Assembly (NCBI RefSeq): GCF_003576645.1 | Contig: NC_044927.1 | Span: 12,392,218 to 12,456,217, forward strand | Reading direction: 5' to 3' | Length of the DNA stretch: 64,000 bases | From: Ipomoea triloba | Lineage: Eukaryota; Streptophyta; Magnoliopsida; Solanales; Convolvulaceae | Part shown: positions 55,195-64,000 of the stretch, in pieces | Layout: each line of letters starts with the position of its first letter | Position numbering within the stretch: the stretch's first letter is position 1 | Notes under the pieces: generated by a model | Database searches by the model: none | The model's input: the letters and a program-made list of their open reading frames with translations, nothing else | What the model was told of the DNA's origin: nothing | Program-made: the position numbers and the translations under genes

Positions 55195-56753
55195 TTGAAT
55201 GTTCAGGTTTGCTCTACGGATCCCACTTGTTATACTCAAGTAGTTAAATATCCAAAATGGCATGAGACTATGGCCCAGGAATTTAAATATTTAATGCCCT
55301 TCTACAGAATGACTTGGTTTCTTGTACCATTTCAAACAGATATGAATATTATTGGGTGTAAGTGGGTTTTTCACACCAAACGAAAGGCAGATGGCTCCAT
55401 TGAACGACACAAGGCAAGGTTAGTAGCAAAAGATTTTAATCAAGTGCTTGGACATGATTTCTTTGATACATTCAGCCCAGTGGTAAAACCCAGTACTTTC
55501 AAGTTACTTCTTTCCTCAGCTATATCCTCTGGTTGGGTTATTCGACAGCTTGATGTCCATAATGCTTTTCTGAATGGTAATCCGTCTAAAACTGTGTATA
55601 TGAAGCCACCCCTGGTTATATTGATACTCAATATCCCAATCATGTTTTCCTGCTTAAACGTTCGTTGTATGGCTTGAAACAGGATCCTGGAGCATGATTT
55701 AATCGTCTGCACTTGTTTTTACTTTTTATCAAATTTCAAACATATAAAATAGATGTATCTCTGTTTTATTAGTCAAGATTCTGCTTATGTGTATCTCTTA
55801 GTTTATGTTGATGATATACTTGTGATGGGGAGTGATCAGGATCTTGTAACTAGTTTATTATCAAACTTATCTGCTGCTTTTAAGATTAGTGATCTTGGTG
55901 ACCTGGTTTCTTTCTTGGTATTGAGACAATTAAATGTGATGATGGAATATGACTTTCACAATAGAAATATATGACTGATATTTTGAAACTTGTTGGAATA
56001 GCATAATGCAAAGCATTATCTACTCCTAATTTTGTTTCGAAATATATTCATTTCAATATAAACTTGTATGAGAATTCTACCAAATATAGAAGTTTGGTAG
56101 GGGCACTACAGTATCTGACTGTCACGCATCCAAATCTATCTTTTGCAGTCAACAAATTGTGTCAAAATATGCATGCTCCTACAGTTTCACATTGGGAACA
56201 ACTTAAACGAGTACTGGGGTATGTTAAGGGAACTATCACTTATGGTCTGCGAATAAGAAAGCCAATGTCTAGAGATTTACATGCTTTTTCTGATTTTGAT
56301 TGGGCTAGTTGTCCTGAAGACTGAAATTCAACTAGTGGTTATGCTGTGTTTGTTGAGTCCAATCTTGTGTCTTGGGTTTGTAATAAACAAAGAACCATTG
56401 CTAGATCTTCTATTGAGGCTAAGTATAAAGCACTAGCAAATGTTTGTGCTGAAGCAATTTGGATTTTGTCTTTACTGCGTGAGATTAATGTTCCCAATAT
56501 TTCTGTTTCGAAGTTATGGTGTGACAATCTTGGTGCTACATACATTTGTGCAAATCCGATTTTCCATGCTCATACAAAACATGTTGAGATTGATTATCAC
56601 TTTGTTAGAGACAGAGTTGCTTCTGGAGATATTCAATTCAACTTTATTTCAACCAAAGATCAACGTGCTGATATTTTTACTAAAGCTCTGTCTGGTCCTA
56701 GATTTTATTTTCTTAGAGACAAGCTACAGGTTACTAGCTTGCCATATGCTTAA
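55195..56753 (+). pseudogene. Copia-E reverse transcriptase and RNase H
   Basis: RT: IIGCKWVFHTKRKADGSIER, HKARLVAKDFNQ and RQLDVHNAFLNG in 55195-55677, then a frameshift near 55600. A second piece at 55753 has catalytic LVYVDDILVMGS intact. RNase H (56064-56753): [12 protein letters not shown], a stop near 56324, then ARSSIEAKYKALANV, LWCDNLGATYICANP and ADIFTKALSGPRF. The stop at 56751-56753 is the natural end, directly before the PPT. Confidence 0.87.
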
Positions 56754-56760
56754 GGAGGAA

Positions 56761-56893
56761 TATTAGGACTCTATGTATTTCAGTCAAACTATGACTACCT
56801 ATCTTAGTCTCTGTATGATTCTCTCTTGTATATATTCCCATAGTTTGTACATATGTAATTACTGTTCATCTAATACAGTTTATACCGTTCTCA
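56761..56893 (+). repeat. 3' LTR of Copia-E
   Basis: About 133 bp, TATTAGGACTC...GTTCTCA, directly after the PPT. The first two bases are TA instead of TG, consistent with one G-to-A change. The right end is tentative. Confidence 0.65.
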
Positions 56894-56913
56894 TCTATGT
56901 AAGTAGATGTATG

Positions 56914-58198
56914 TGATAAGCACCAAGAATAGTATAAGTTAAGGGTCAAAAGTAGGATAGAATAGGAAGTTTTGCCACCCGTTTATAACAATTTCGTGCA
57001 TTTTAAACTCAGATGTGATCAAAAACCTCTAACACAACTTTAGAAGAAGTTTTGAAGTTATTTCCACAGATTGAAAAGGGATTTAAAGCCAAAACAGAGC
57101 ATAAAGCAAAGAAACCACGGAGCAGGGACTGTCCACGCAACCAACACGCGTGTGGGTGGTGTGGATCAATTCCAGTAGCTATCCACGCCCCCCGTCCATG
57201 CGTGGTGCTGGCGTGGTCTGGCCATAGGGGCCATTTCGGGATTTTTGGCTTCGTGTTGCCTATTTAAACCCCTATTTCAGAAACTTGAAAAGGGGGAGAG
57301 CAAGAAAAATAGGTTTAGGTTTGAAGTTCCTTTTGTTTTTCTCCCCTTTTGGGGGAAAACTTCATTTTCCTTAGAATAGATTGAAGAAACAATGGTAGAA
57401 GGGTAGAAGATTGAAGGCAAAAATGTAATAGAACCCATTCTCCAAGGATGGTAGCTCTTCTTTTCACTATCTATTTTGATTTCGATTTTTTTTCTTTGAA
57501 TCTTCTATTGCTTCTTCTTGTTTCCTTATTTTAATGTTTGCTTAGATTAGATAGGGGATTGGTGGCCCCAAAACTAGCTATGTGGTTGAGATGTTGAAAA
57601 AATTGCTTTAAAATTGTTAGCTTTATGTTCATGGATTTGAATACTTGTGTGGATGATGTTTGATATGCTTTGTGCCTAAGTGTGGCCACATTAGGTAGCA
57701 AACCTCTGTGAAAGTGAGTGTGTGCGCGATAGCGGCCTCTCACAACTCGAACTCATCTACATCCCCGCCCTTAGTCCGAAAGGAAGAGGTCCGGGAAGAG
57801 TGGTAGACAAGGTGTTTGATAAAATTCCCTAACCGAATGAGGATGTAGGAGTCCAAGTGTGACGTCACTTGGTGAAGTGCCATGAGCTCCCTAGTTGATT
57901 CCAAATCATTGGCTTGCAAATCCATTAGATAGTAAACCACTTAGGCTAGTCACGAGCCCCAATCTCCACTTTACCTTCTTCCAAACCCACCTTTTAAAAC
58001 CTCAAAACCCTTGTACAAATACCTTTGAGCCTAGTCATTCACGCAACTCTTCCCCTTCAACTTCCTAAATGCCAACATTAACTCGACTCCAAACCTGCCT
58101 TCCGTGAGAGACACGACACTTGGGGAGTCTTGACTCTTCGTTTTACCACTTCCATACCACTTATCCACCTCACCATGAACAAAATAATACTACCTTCA
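56914..58198 (+). mobile_element. Solo LTR of the X/Y family
   Basis: 1285 bp, TGATAAGCACC...CTACCTTCA, perfect TSD GTATG (56909-56913, 58199-58203). It is a diverged relative of the Y LTR in opposite orientation. TATA-like CTATTTAAACC near 57260, with CACACGCGTGTGG-like and CCACGC strings upstream (57130-57215). The internal region has been lost. Confidence 0.9.
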
Positions 58199-58203
58199 GT
58201 ATG

Positions 58204-58386
58204 GGACCGCAGATTGTGAATGGTAAAGCATTGAATTATTCCTGATCACACGGCTGCAATTAAAGCATCAAAGACAATAATAGTAGGTGGAATATGAACC
58301 AACGTAGGGGCCTCAACCTCAAGAACACTACCCGCCCTACTACATACATACGTTAACCGTGGTATCATCCATCAGTAAGAACACAA
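58204..58386. other. Short flank without features
   Basis: Possibly non-repeat host DNA between the solo LTR and Copia-F; no gene signal. It ends in CACAA, the Copia-F TSD, and continues at 63836. Confidence 0.5.
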
Positions 58387-58843
58387 TGTTGTACCCCTGA
58401 ACGTGTATGAACGAAAGAAGATCGATAGGAGTCTTCTTCGTGCAAGTTTGATATAGGTTGGTTATAGGAATAGGTGAATATGAAAGAGTAGTAACAATTC
58501 TGTGTCCTGTTTTGGAAACACTACCTTAAAAGCATTTAGACCAGGGCTATCGTATGCTTTCGACAGGCACACACAGAATCAACAGGCCACCAAACCTGTT
58601 AATATATAATTATAAGCTCAGAATGTTTGGATGTAGCTCTGTAAAGAGTAGAGAGGATTGTTTTGAAGTGTGTCTTGATTAGCAATTAATTAAGCCATTA
58701 TATACTATTTAGCTATAACAGCATTAATCCTTACTAGCCACAAAAGAGGAGAGAACCATGCATTAAAGGACACATGTAGGACAAGAATATAGATATCCAC
58801 AAAATTAGGACAAATGGCCTTTTACCTTGAATGTTTCCCAACA
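58387..58843 (-). repeat. 3' LTR of Copia-F
   Basis: 457 bp, TGTTGTACCCC...GTTTCCCAACA. On its right the minus strand shows the polypurine tract ATGTGTGGGGGAT (58844-58856). Confidence 0.94.
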
Positions 58844-58856
58844 ATCCCCCACACAT

Positions 58857-59206
58857 TTAAAGGTACAAGGCTGGAGTGGATCACATCTGAGCTTAACCAC
58901 AAGAGTTAACCTTTATGCCAGGGTGAAAACTTGAACTGACATGCAACACCCGGGAGTGAGTTGCCTCTTGAACTCGTCGGATAACTAAATTTTGAACTTA
59001 TATGTGCGGGTTAACTCTAGAACCACAAATTTTGAGAGGTCAGACACTTTGACCTTGAAGTTCCCTGTCTAGTCTATCTCAGCATAGACTTTAACTCTGT
59101 CAAGTCTGTCTTGACACAGACCACCTATTCAGGCTACAGAGTATGCACTTACAAATTTAGGTGTAAGTCTTTCCATGACTTCGTTTGACCACAGATGTGG
59201 AGTCCA
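58857..59206 (-). other. 3' non-coding region of Copia-F
   Basis: About 350 bp between the RNase H stop and the PPT, with no supported frame. Confidence 0.6.
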
Positions 59207-60819
59207 TCATGAATTCCTTACCTCACTGGGTTTCAAACCCATCTCTCTTGATGTTTCAAGGATGGACTTTCGATTCAGGCCTTTTGTGAGAGGATCTGCT
59301 ATATTCCTCTCAGATCTCACAAACTCCATTGTGATCACCCCGTTCAGCATTAACTGCCGTACAGACTCATGTCTGACTCTTATGTGTCTTCTTTTCCCAT
59401 TATAGACACTATTTTGTGCAACACAAATCGCGGTCTGTGAGTCACAATGTATAGGTACAGCGGGAGTTGGACTTCCCCACAATGGCACGTCTACCAGTAA
59501 ATTTCGTAATCACTCAGCCTCTTGGCTTGCTAGATCTAATGCTATGAACTCTGCTTCCATAGTTGATCTAGCAATACATGATTTTTTAGTTGATTTCCAC
59601 GATACAGCGGCACCACACATGGTGAACACATATCCGCTGGTTGAGTTTACATCAACGCTGTCATTCACCCAGTTCGCATCACAGAACCCTTCCATCACAG
59701 CTAAGTACCCTGTATAGTTAATTAAGTCCCTAATCTAGTGTGCCTTTGAGGTACCGAAGTACTCTTCTCAGTGCATCCCAATGTGGAGCACTTGGGTTGT
59801 GTGTGTAACAACTGAGCTTGTTCACTGCAAATGCAATATCAGGTCTAGTATAGTTCATTAGGAATATTAGACTCCCAATTATTTTTGCATACTTTTCTTG
59901 AGACACACTAGCCTCAACATTCTTTGATAACTTGATACTCGGATCATAAGGGGTTTTAGCTGGGGTTACATCAAAACTCTCAAACTTCTTCAGAAGTTTT
60001 TCTGTATAGTGACTTTGGGACAAAAGGTAGCACGTTTTGGTTTTTGTAACCTTTATTTCGAGTATCACGTCGGCTTCACCCAGATCCTTCATATCAAATT
60101 TTTCAAAGTGTTCTCTTAGCCTCATTTATTGTTTCAATATCTGAACTGAAAATTACCATATCATCTACATAGAGGCATATAATCACAACTTTGGATTTTA
60201 TCTCTTTAGTATATAAGCAGGCATCTGACCGGTTAGCGGAGTAACCCAGGTCTATCAAAGTTTTATGAAATTTTTCATACCACTGCTTGGGGGCTTGTTT
60301 TAAGCCGTAAAGAGATTTCTTGAGTCTACATACCTTTCCTTCCTGGCCAGGCTCTATGCATCCAAGAAGTTGTTCCATGTAGATTTCTTCTTCTAAATCA
60401 CCATTTAGAAAAGCTGTTTTCACGTCCATTTGATGGACTATCAACATGTTTAAAGAGGCTAGAGCAAAGATAACGCGTATGGTTGCAATTTTTGTTACTA
60501 GTGAATAGGTATAAAAATAATCTTCACCAAACTTCTGAGTGTAGCCATTTGCTACCAGCCTTGCTTTGAACCTTTCAATGGACCCATCTGGCCTCAACTT
60601 TCTTGTGAAGATCCATTTACAGCCAATTGGTTTACACCCTTTGGGTAGATTGACCAATTCCCAAGTGAGGTTCGACTGTATAGAGTCTAACTCACTCTTG
60701 ACTACTTCTTTCCATAAGGTGGAGTCGACCAAGCGCATGGCTTCTTCAAAGGTCTTTGGTTCTTCTTCTAACACTAGTTGACAAATGAGCTGATCATATA
60801 GCTCATTTAGGTCTTTCAA
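59207..60819 (-). pseudogene. Copia-F reverse transcriptase and RNase H
   Basis: RT frame 60819-60103: IGCKWIFTRKLRPDGSIERF, KARLVANGYTQKFGEDY, HQMDVKTAFLNGDLEEEIYM, LYGLKQAPKQWYEKF and catalytic CLYVDDMVIFSSD, all intact. Near 60110 a frameshift leads to 60125-59730 (DMKDLGEADVILEIKV, YTRPDIAFAVNKLSCY). Another break precedes RNase H at 59698-59510 ([27 protein letters not shown]), then 59488-59207 (IHCDSQTAICVAQN, ADPLTKGL), which ends naturally. Three frame breaks prevent a full product, although catalytic residues remain. Confidence 0.9.
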
Positions 60820-60833
60820 CTCTGTTACAAATG

Positions 60834-62380
60834 TTATGAAGTCAGAGACAAAGCTTTTCTCAATTCTTTACCTTTTGCTTCTTTCAGCTCATCAGTATAA
60901 TCTGTACTTCTAGGGAACACAATATTTTCATTGCTTTGAATTCTGTCAACAGATAAATCAAGAGAATTCTTTAAAGGAAATAAGTGTTCGAAGAATATAG
61001 CATCTCTGGACTCACACATAGAGCGATTTTCCAAACACATAAACCTGTAAGCAACACTGTTCTCAGCATACCCAACAAAGATGGCATATATTGTTTTAGG
61101 TCCCAGATTGGGCCTTTTGAATGATGGAAGTCCAACCTTTGCTAAACAACCCCACACTTTAAAGTATTTGAGGTTTGGAGCATACCCTCTCCATAACCAT
61201 AGGGGTTTTTTCAAATCCCCTATGAGGTATTCTGTTCAAAATGTGGTTGGCTGTCAAAACAGCTTCTCCCCACAAGGAGTCTGGAGCACCTGAGTTGATA
61301 AGCATGGCATTAATCATTTCTTTGAGAGTTCTATTCTTCTTTCAGCTATGCCATTTTGTTGGGGAGTATAAGGGGCAGTGACTTCATGAATTATGCCAGA
61401 GGATTCACACAACTTTTTCAGGGTATTTGCTTCATATTCTCCTCCCCTGTCGGATCGAAGCCTTTTAATCTTTTTATCCAATTGGTTTTCTACTTTTGTT
61501 TTGAAAACCATAAATTTTTGTTCTGCTTCATCCTTTGATCTTAACAGATAAATCTTTGTAAAACGAGAGGAATCATCAATAAATGTAATATAATAACGCT
61601 TTCCACCTTTGCTTTCGGTATTTTTGAAATCAGCTAAGTCAGAATGAATCAATTCTAACACACTTGTTGTATGATGATTTACAGAGGAGAAAGATTTTCT
61701 AGCAAATTTTACTTCGGCAGATGTTTCACATTGAGTAAAAGAATCGCTAGACAAGTTTGGTAACAAGTTCATGCTTTTTAATCTATTTAAACACTTTGTA
61801 CAAACATGTCCTAATCTACCATGCCAAATATTAACTAGGATAGTGATATAAGCAGAAGGAGAACCATTATTATTATTGCCTATAACAGACCAATTTGGAA
61901 GAAAATCATAAATGAAGGTCGCATCACGACCCTCAAACATATTAGGCCTAATTACAGAAACATCTAGCACAAAAAGTCCTCCACGTAAGTATCCCTTCCC
62001 AAGAAATTTCTCATAGCGAGTCATGACCAGACGGTCGAACTCAAAAACCATTTTAATCCTGGCCTTGTTCAACAAGGCCCCGGAAATCAATTTTCTACGA
62101 AGGGAAGGGACATACAACACATTTTTCAACATTAACTGCTTCCCAGAATATAACATTAGTTCTACGGTGCCTCTATCACTTACCTGGGAGACGCTGGAGT
62201 TTCCCATGAACACTTGTTCTCCTTCAGTGATAGGTTCAAACTCCTTGAAAATATCTTTGTTATTGCAGAAGTGGCGCGATGCTCCAGTGTCCACAACCCA
62301 CTCTTCTGGATCTCCAACGATATTAGCTTCAGTTATCACGGCTGCTACCACTTCCGTGTTGTATGTGTCTTCAGTTAGAT
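60834..62380 (-). pseudogene. Copia-F protease and integrase
   Basis: 345-codon frame 62351-61314: protease [14 protein letters not shown] with Asp-Thr-Gly intact, pre-integrase [20 protein letters not shown], and the integrase core with [18 protein letters not shown] and [10 protein letters not shown], giving all three acidic residues. The frame breaks near 61322 and the C-terminal part resumes at 61214-60834 (LKYFKVWGCLAKVGLP, IFVGYAENSVAYRF). Integrase would insert the cDNA; the break lies just after the core. Confidence 0.9.
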
Positions 62381-62399
62381 GGGCTTGATTTTTGGTCCC

Positions 62400-63367
62400 C
62401 CGTTGTCAGACTTTTTTGTGTTCTGATTTACGCATTTGTGAAAGTAGCATTGTGCAGCGCGATGGCCTTGCTTCCCACAAACGAAACATCCAGGACCTGT
62501 TCCTTTCTTCTGAATTTTGCCATGCTTGACTTGATTATTGTTGTTTTGTTTGAAGCTTCGTTTGTGGTTCTTAGTATGATCATTAGGTCTTGGTCAGTCA
62601 AAACCAACACTTGACTCAACAACATTAGCTTTTACATTATTAGAAAGGGTAGCTGACCTGAGCACAAGGCGGTTTTCTTCTTCTATGTTTAGGCTGTTGA
62701 TCAACTGTTGTAGAGTGTAGTCGCGCCTTTCATGCTTCATTTTGTTCTTGAAATCAAGCCAGGAGTCGGGTAACTTTTCAATAAGGGCACCAGACAGAAA
62801 AACATCATTTACCTCAGCTCCTTCAACGGTTATGTCCGCAACCAAGTTTTCAAATTCGTGCACTTGTTCAACGATGGATTTTGAGTCGTTCATTCTGAAG
62901 TTCATCCAACGGCCGACTGCATACTTTGTCCTGCCAGCATCGTCAGTACCATACTTCTGGCGTAATAAGTTCCAAATGACTTTGGCAGACTTATAGCTAG
63001 AAAACATGTCGAATAGAGAATTTGCCATTCGTTGCAAGATGATTGCTCGAGCAGTCTTGTTGTCCTTTTCAAATTTAACACTAACCTGTGATAATGTAGC
63101 TGAAGGCGTTGGTGTAGGTGCCTTAGGATTAGGAGTGGCGTCAACAGCCGTGTCCTGCGAATCGTCCTTCTTAATTTGCTTCTGAGTTTGTGTAGACGTG
63201 GAGTGCGTAGCCGGGCTGAATGATGAGTGATCAGTATGGATTACATAGTCAACATCTTTGTCTTCCAAGAGCATGATTATTTTTGCTGACCACCTTCGGT
63301 AATTAAGTCCACCAGTGAGAGGTTCGACGATAGAGACATCAGAGTTTGTTTTCGCTGGCATCGCCAT
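62400..63367 (-). pseudogene. Copia-F gag
   Basis: ATG at 63365-63367, about 30 bp from the LTR. The 257-codon frame includes VEPLTGGLNYRRWSAKI, WNLLRQKYGTDDAGR and FLSGALIEKLPDSW, typical copia gag. A TGA near 62593 follows VGFD, and the same frame then continues with an Asn/Lys-rich stretch into the zinc knuckle CFVCGKQGHRAAQC (about 62470-62510, ligands intact) and stops near 62400. A single nonsense change, probably CGA to TGA, is the only lesion seen in gag. Confidence 0.9.
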
Positions 63368-63396
63368 AGGATGATAACTGGATAAATGTTTTTAAC

Positions 63397-63830
63397 TGTT
63401 ATACCCCTGAACGTGTATGAACGAAAGAAGATCGACAGGAGTCTTCTTCGTGTAAGTTTGATATAGGCTGGTTATAGGAATAGGTGAATATGAAAGAGTA
63501 GTAACAATTCTGTGTCCTGTTTTGGAAATACTACCTTAAAAGCATTTAGACCAGGGCTATCGTATGCTTTCGACAGGCACACACAGAATCAACAGGCCAC
63601 CAAACCTGTTAATATATATTATAAGCTCAGAATGTTGGGACGTAGCTTTGTAGAGAGTAGAGAGGATTGTTTTGAAGTGTGTCTTGATTAGCAATGAATT
63701 AAGCCATTATATACTATTTAGCTATAACAGCATTAATCCTTACCAACCACAAAAGAGGAGAGAACCATGCATTAAATGGCTATCCACAAAATTAGGATAA
63801 ATGGCCTTTTACCTTGAATGTTTCCCAACA
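63397..63830 (-). repeat. 5' LTR of Copia-F
   Basis: 434 bp, TGTTATACCCC...GTTTCCCAACA. It lacks 23 bp present in the other LTR near 58770-58795. Confidence 0.94.
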
Positions 63831-63837
63831 CACAAGA

Positions 63838-63850
63838 GTTGTTGTTGTTG

Positions 63851-63918
<68 letters not shown>
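63838..63918. repeat. (GTT)n(ATT)n compound microsatellite
   Basis: About five GTT units followed by about 20 ATT units, immediately beside the Copia-F insertion site. 63919-64000 shows no feature. Confidence 0.95.
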
Positions 63919-64000
63919 TAATTTAAGGTCACGGTTCAAACCTATGACCACCCATTTAGAATGATAATCAGAATGTGATTACACTATATAGTAGTTAGCA

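Larger units (their letters stand above)
52680..56893 (+). mobile_element. Copia-E: decayed Ty1/copia element, probably Ale/Retrofit type
   Basis: Plus-strand gag, protease, integrase, RT and RNase H followed by PPT AAGGAGGAA (56752-56760) and a short 3' LTR. Small size and short LTR suit the Ale/Retrofit lineage, an inference. No 5' LTR was found; gag starts almost directly after the Copia-A LTR piece. Numerous stops. Confidence 0.82.
58387..63830 (-). mobile_element. Copia-F: nearly full-length Ty1/copia element
   Basis: Minus strand, LTRs 58387-58843 (3') and 63397-63830 (5'), perfect TSD CACAA (58382-58386, 63831-63835). Complete order gag, protease, integrase, RT, RNase H with few lesions. 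LTRs differ at about 14 sites in 430 bp (about 3%) plus a 23-bp indel, making it older than Copia-1 and Z. I could not recognise a standard primer site left of 63397. Confidence 0.95.

Overview
This window is plant nuclear heterochromatin, most likely from a eudicot. It is made almost entirely of LTR retrotransposons inserted into one another. I found no host protein-coding gene, rRNA, tRNA gene or CRISPR array. The plant assignment rests on Ty3/gypsy Tat-type and Athila-type elements (primer sites TGGCGCCGTTGCCGGGGA and TGGCGCCGTCTGTGGGGA), several Ty1/copia families, tRNA-derived SINE-like units, and 5-bp target-site duplications (TSDs) at nearly every element. The species cannot be named from this sequence.

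Layout. 1-3634: 5' portion of a Tat-like Ty3 element on the minus strand, cut by the window edge, with gag/protease lost at an N (2610). 3635-5012 and 13525-15320: AT-rich flank with SINE-like units, split by Copia-1 (5013-13524, TSD GACGA). 15321-15755: LTR fragment of the old Copia-A family. 16042-36741: Athila-type block on the minus strand. It has a tandem arrangement in which the LTR at 19548-20878 has a PPT on one side and a PBS on the other, so it is shared by element Y (5' LTR 35337-36741) and element X (16042-19547). Y is interrupted by element Z (21341-30181, TSD AACGT) and by a 3.2-kb solo LTR (30777-34004, TSD AACAC). 36742-43033: degenerate Copia-A body (minus), carrying a solo Athila-type LTR (40034-41370, TSD GCTAT). 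The Copia-A 5' LTR (43034-43324 and 52398 onward) is split by Copia-D (43325-52397, TSD GAATT/GAATC), which itself holds a solo Athila-type LTR (48515-49840, TSD GTATG). About 52680-56893: decayed Copia-E (plus). 56914-58198: another solo Athila-type LTR (TSD GTATG). 58387-63830: Copia-F (minus, TSD CACAA). 63838-64000: microsatellite and flank.

How the parts relate. No element here has an intact coding set. Most breaks are nonsense or active-site changes that look like C-to-T or G-to-A transitions, as expected from deamination of methylated DNA. LTR divergence judged by eye agrees with the nesting order: Z about 0.9% lies inside Y about 1.7%, Copia-1 about 1.1%, Copia-F about 3%. X, Y and Z lack reverse transcriptase and integrase and would have needed enzymes supplied in trans. 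The Athila-type LTRs share a U3 layout in which CACACGCGTGTG-type palindromes sit just upstream of the TATA box.

Assembly caution. Single Ns at 2610, 8539 and 22507 mark joins inside repeats. The N at 8539 creates a perfect 1925-bp duplication of Copia-1. Two unrelated loci (10416-10635 and 23701-23893) each carry three staggered tandem duplications of exactly 42 bp. This pattern is best explained as untrimmed contig overlaps rather than biology.
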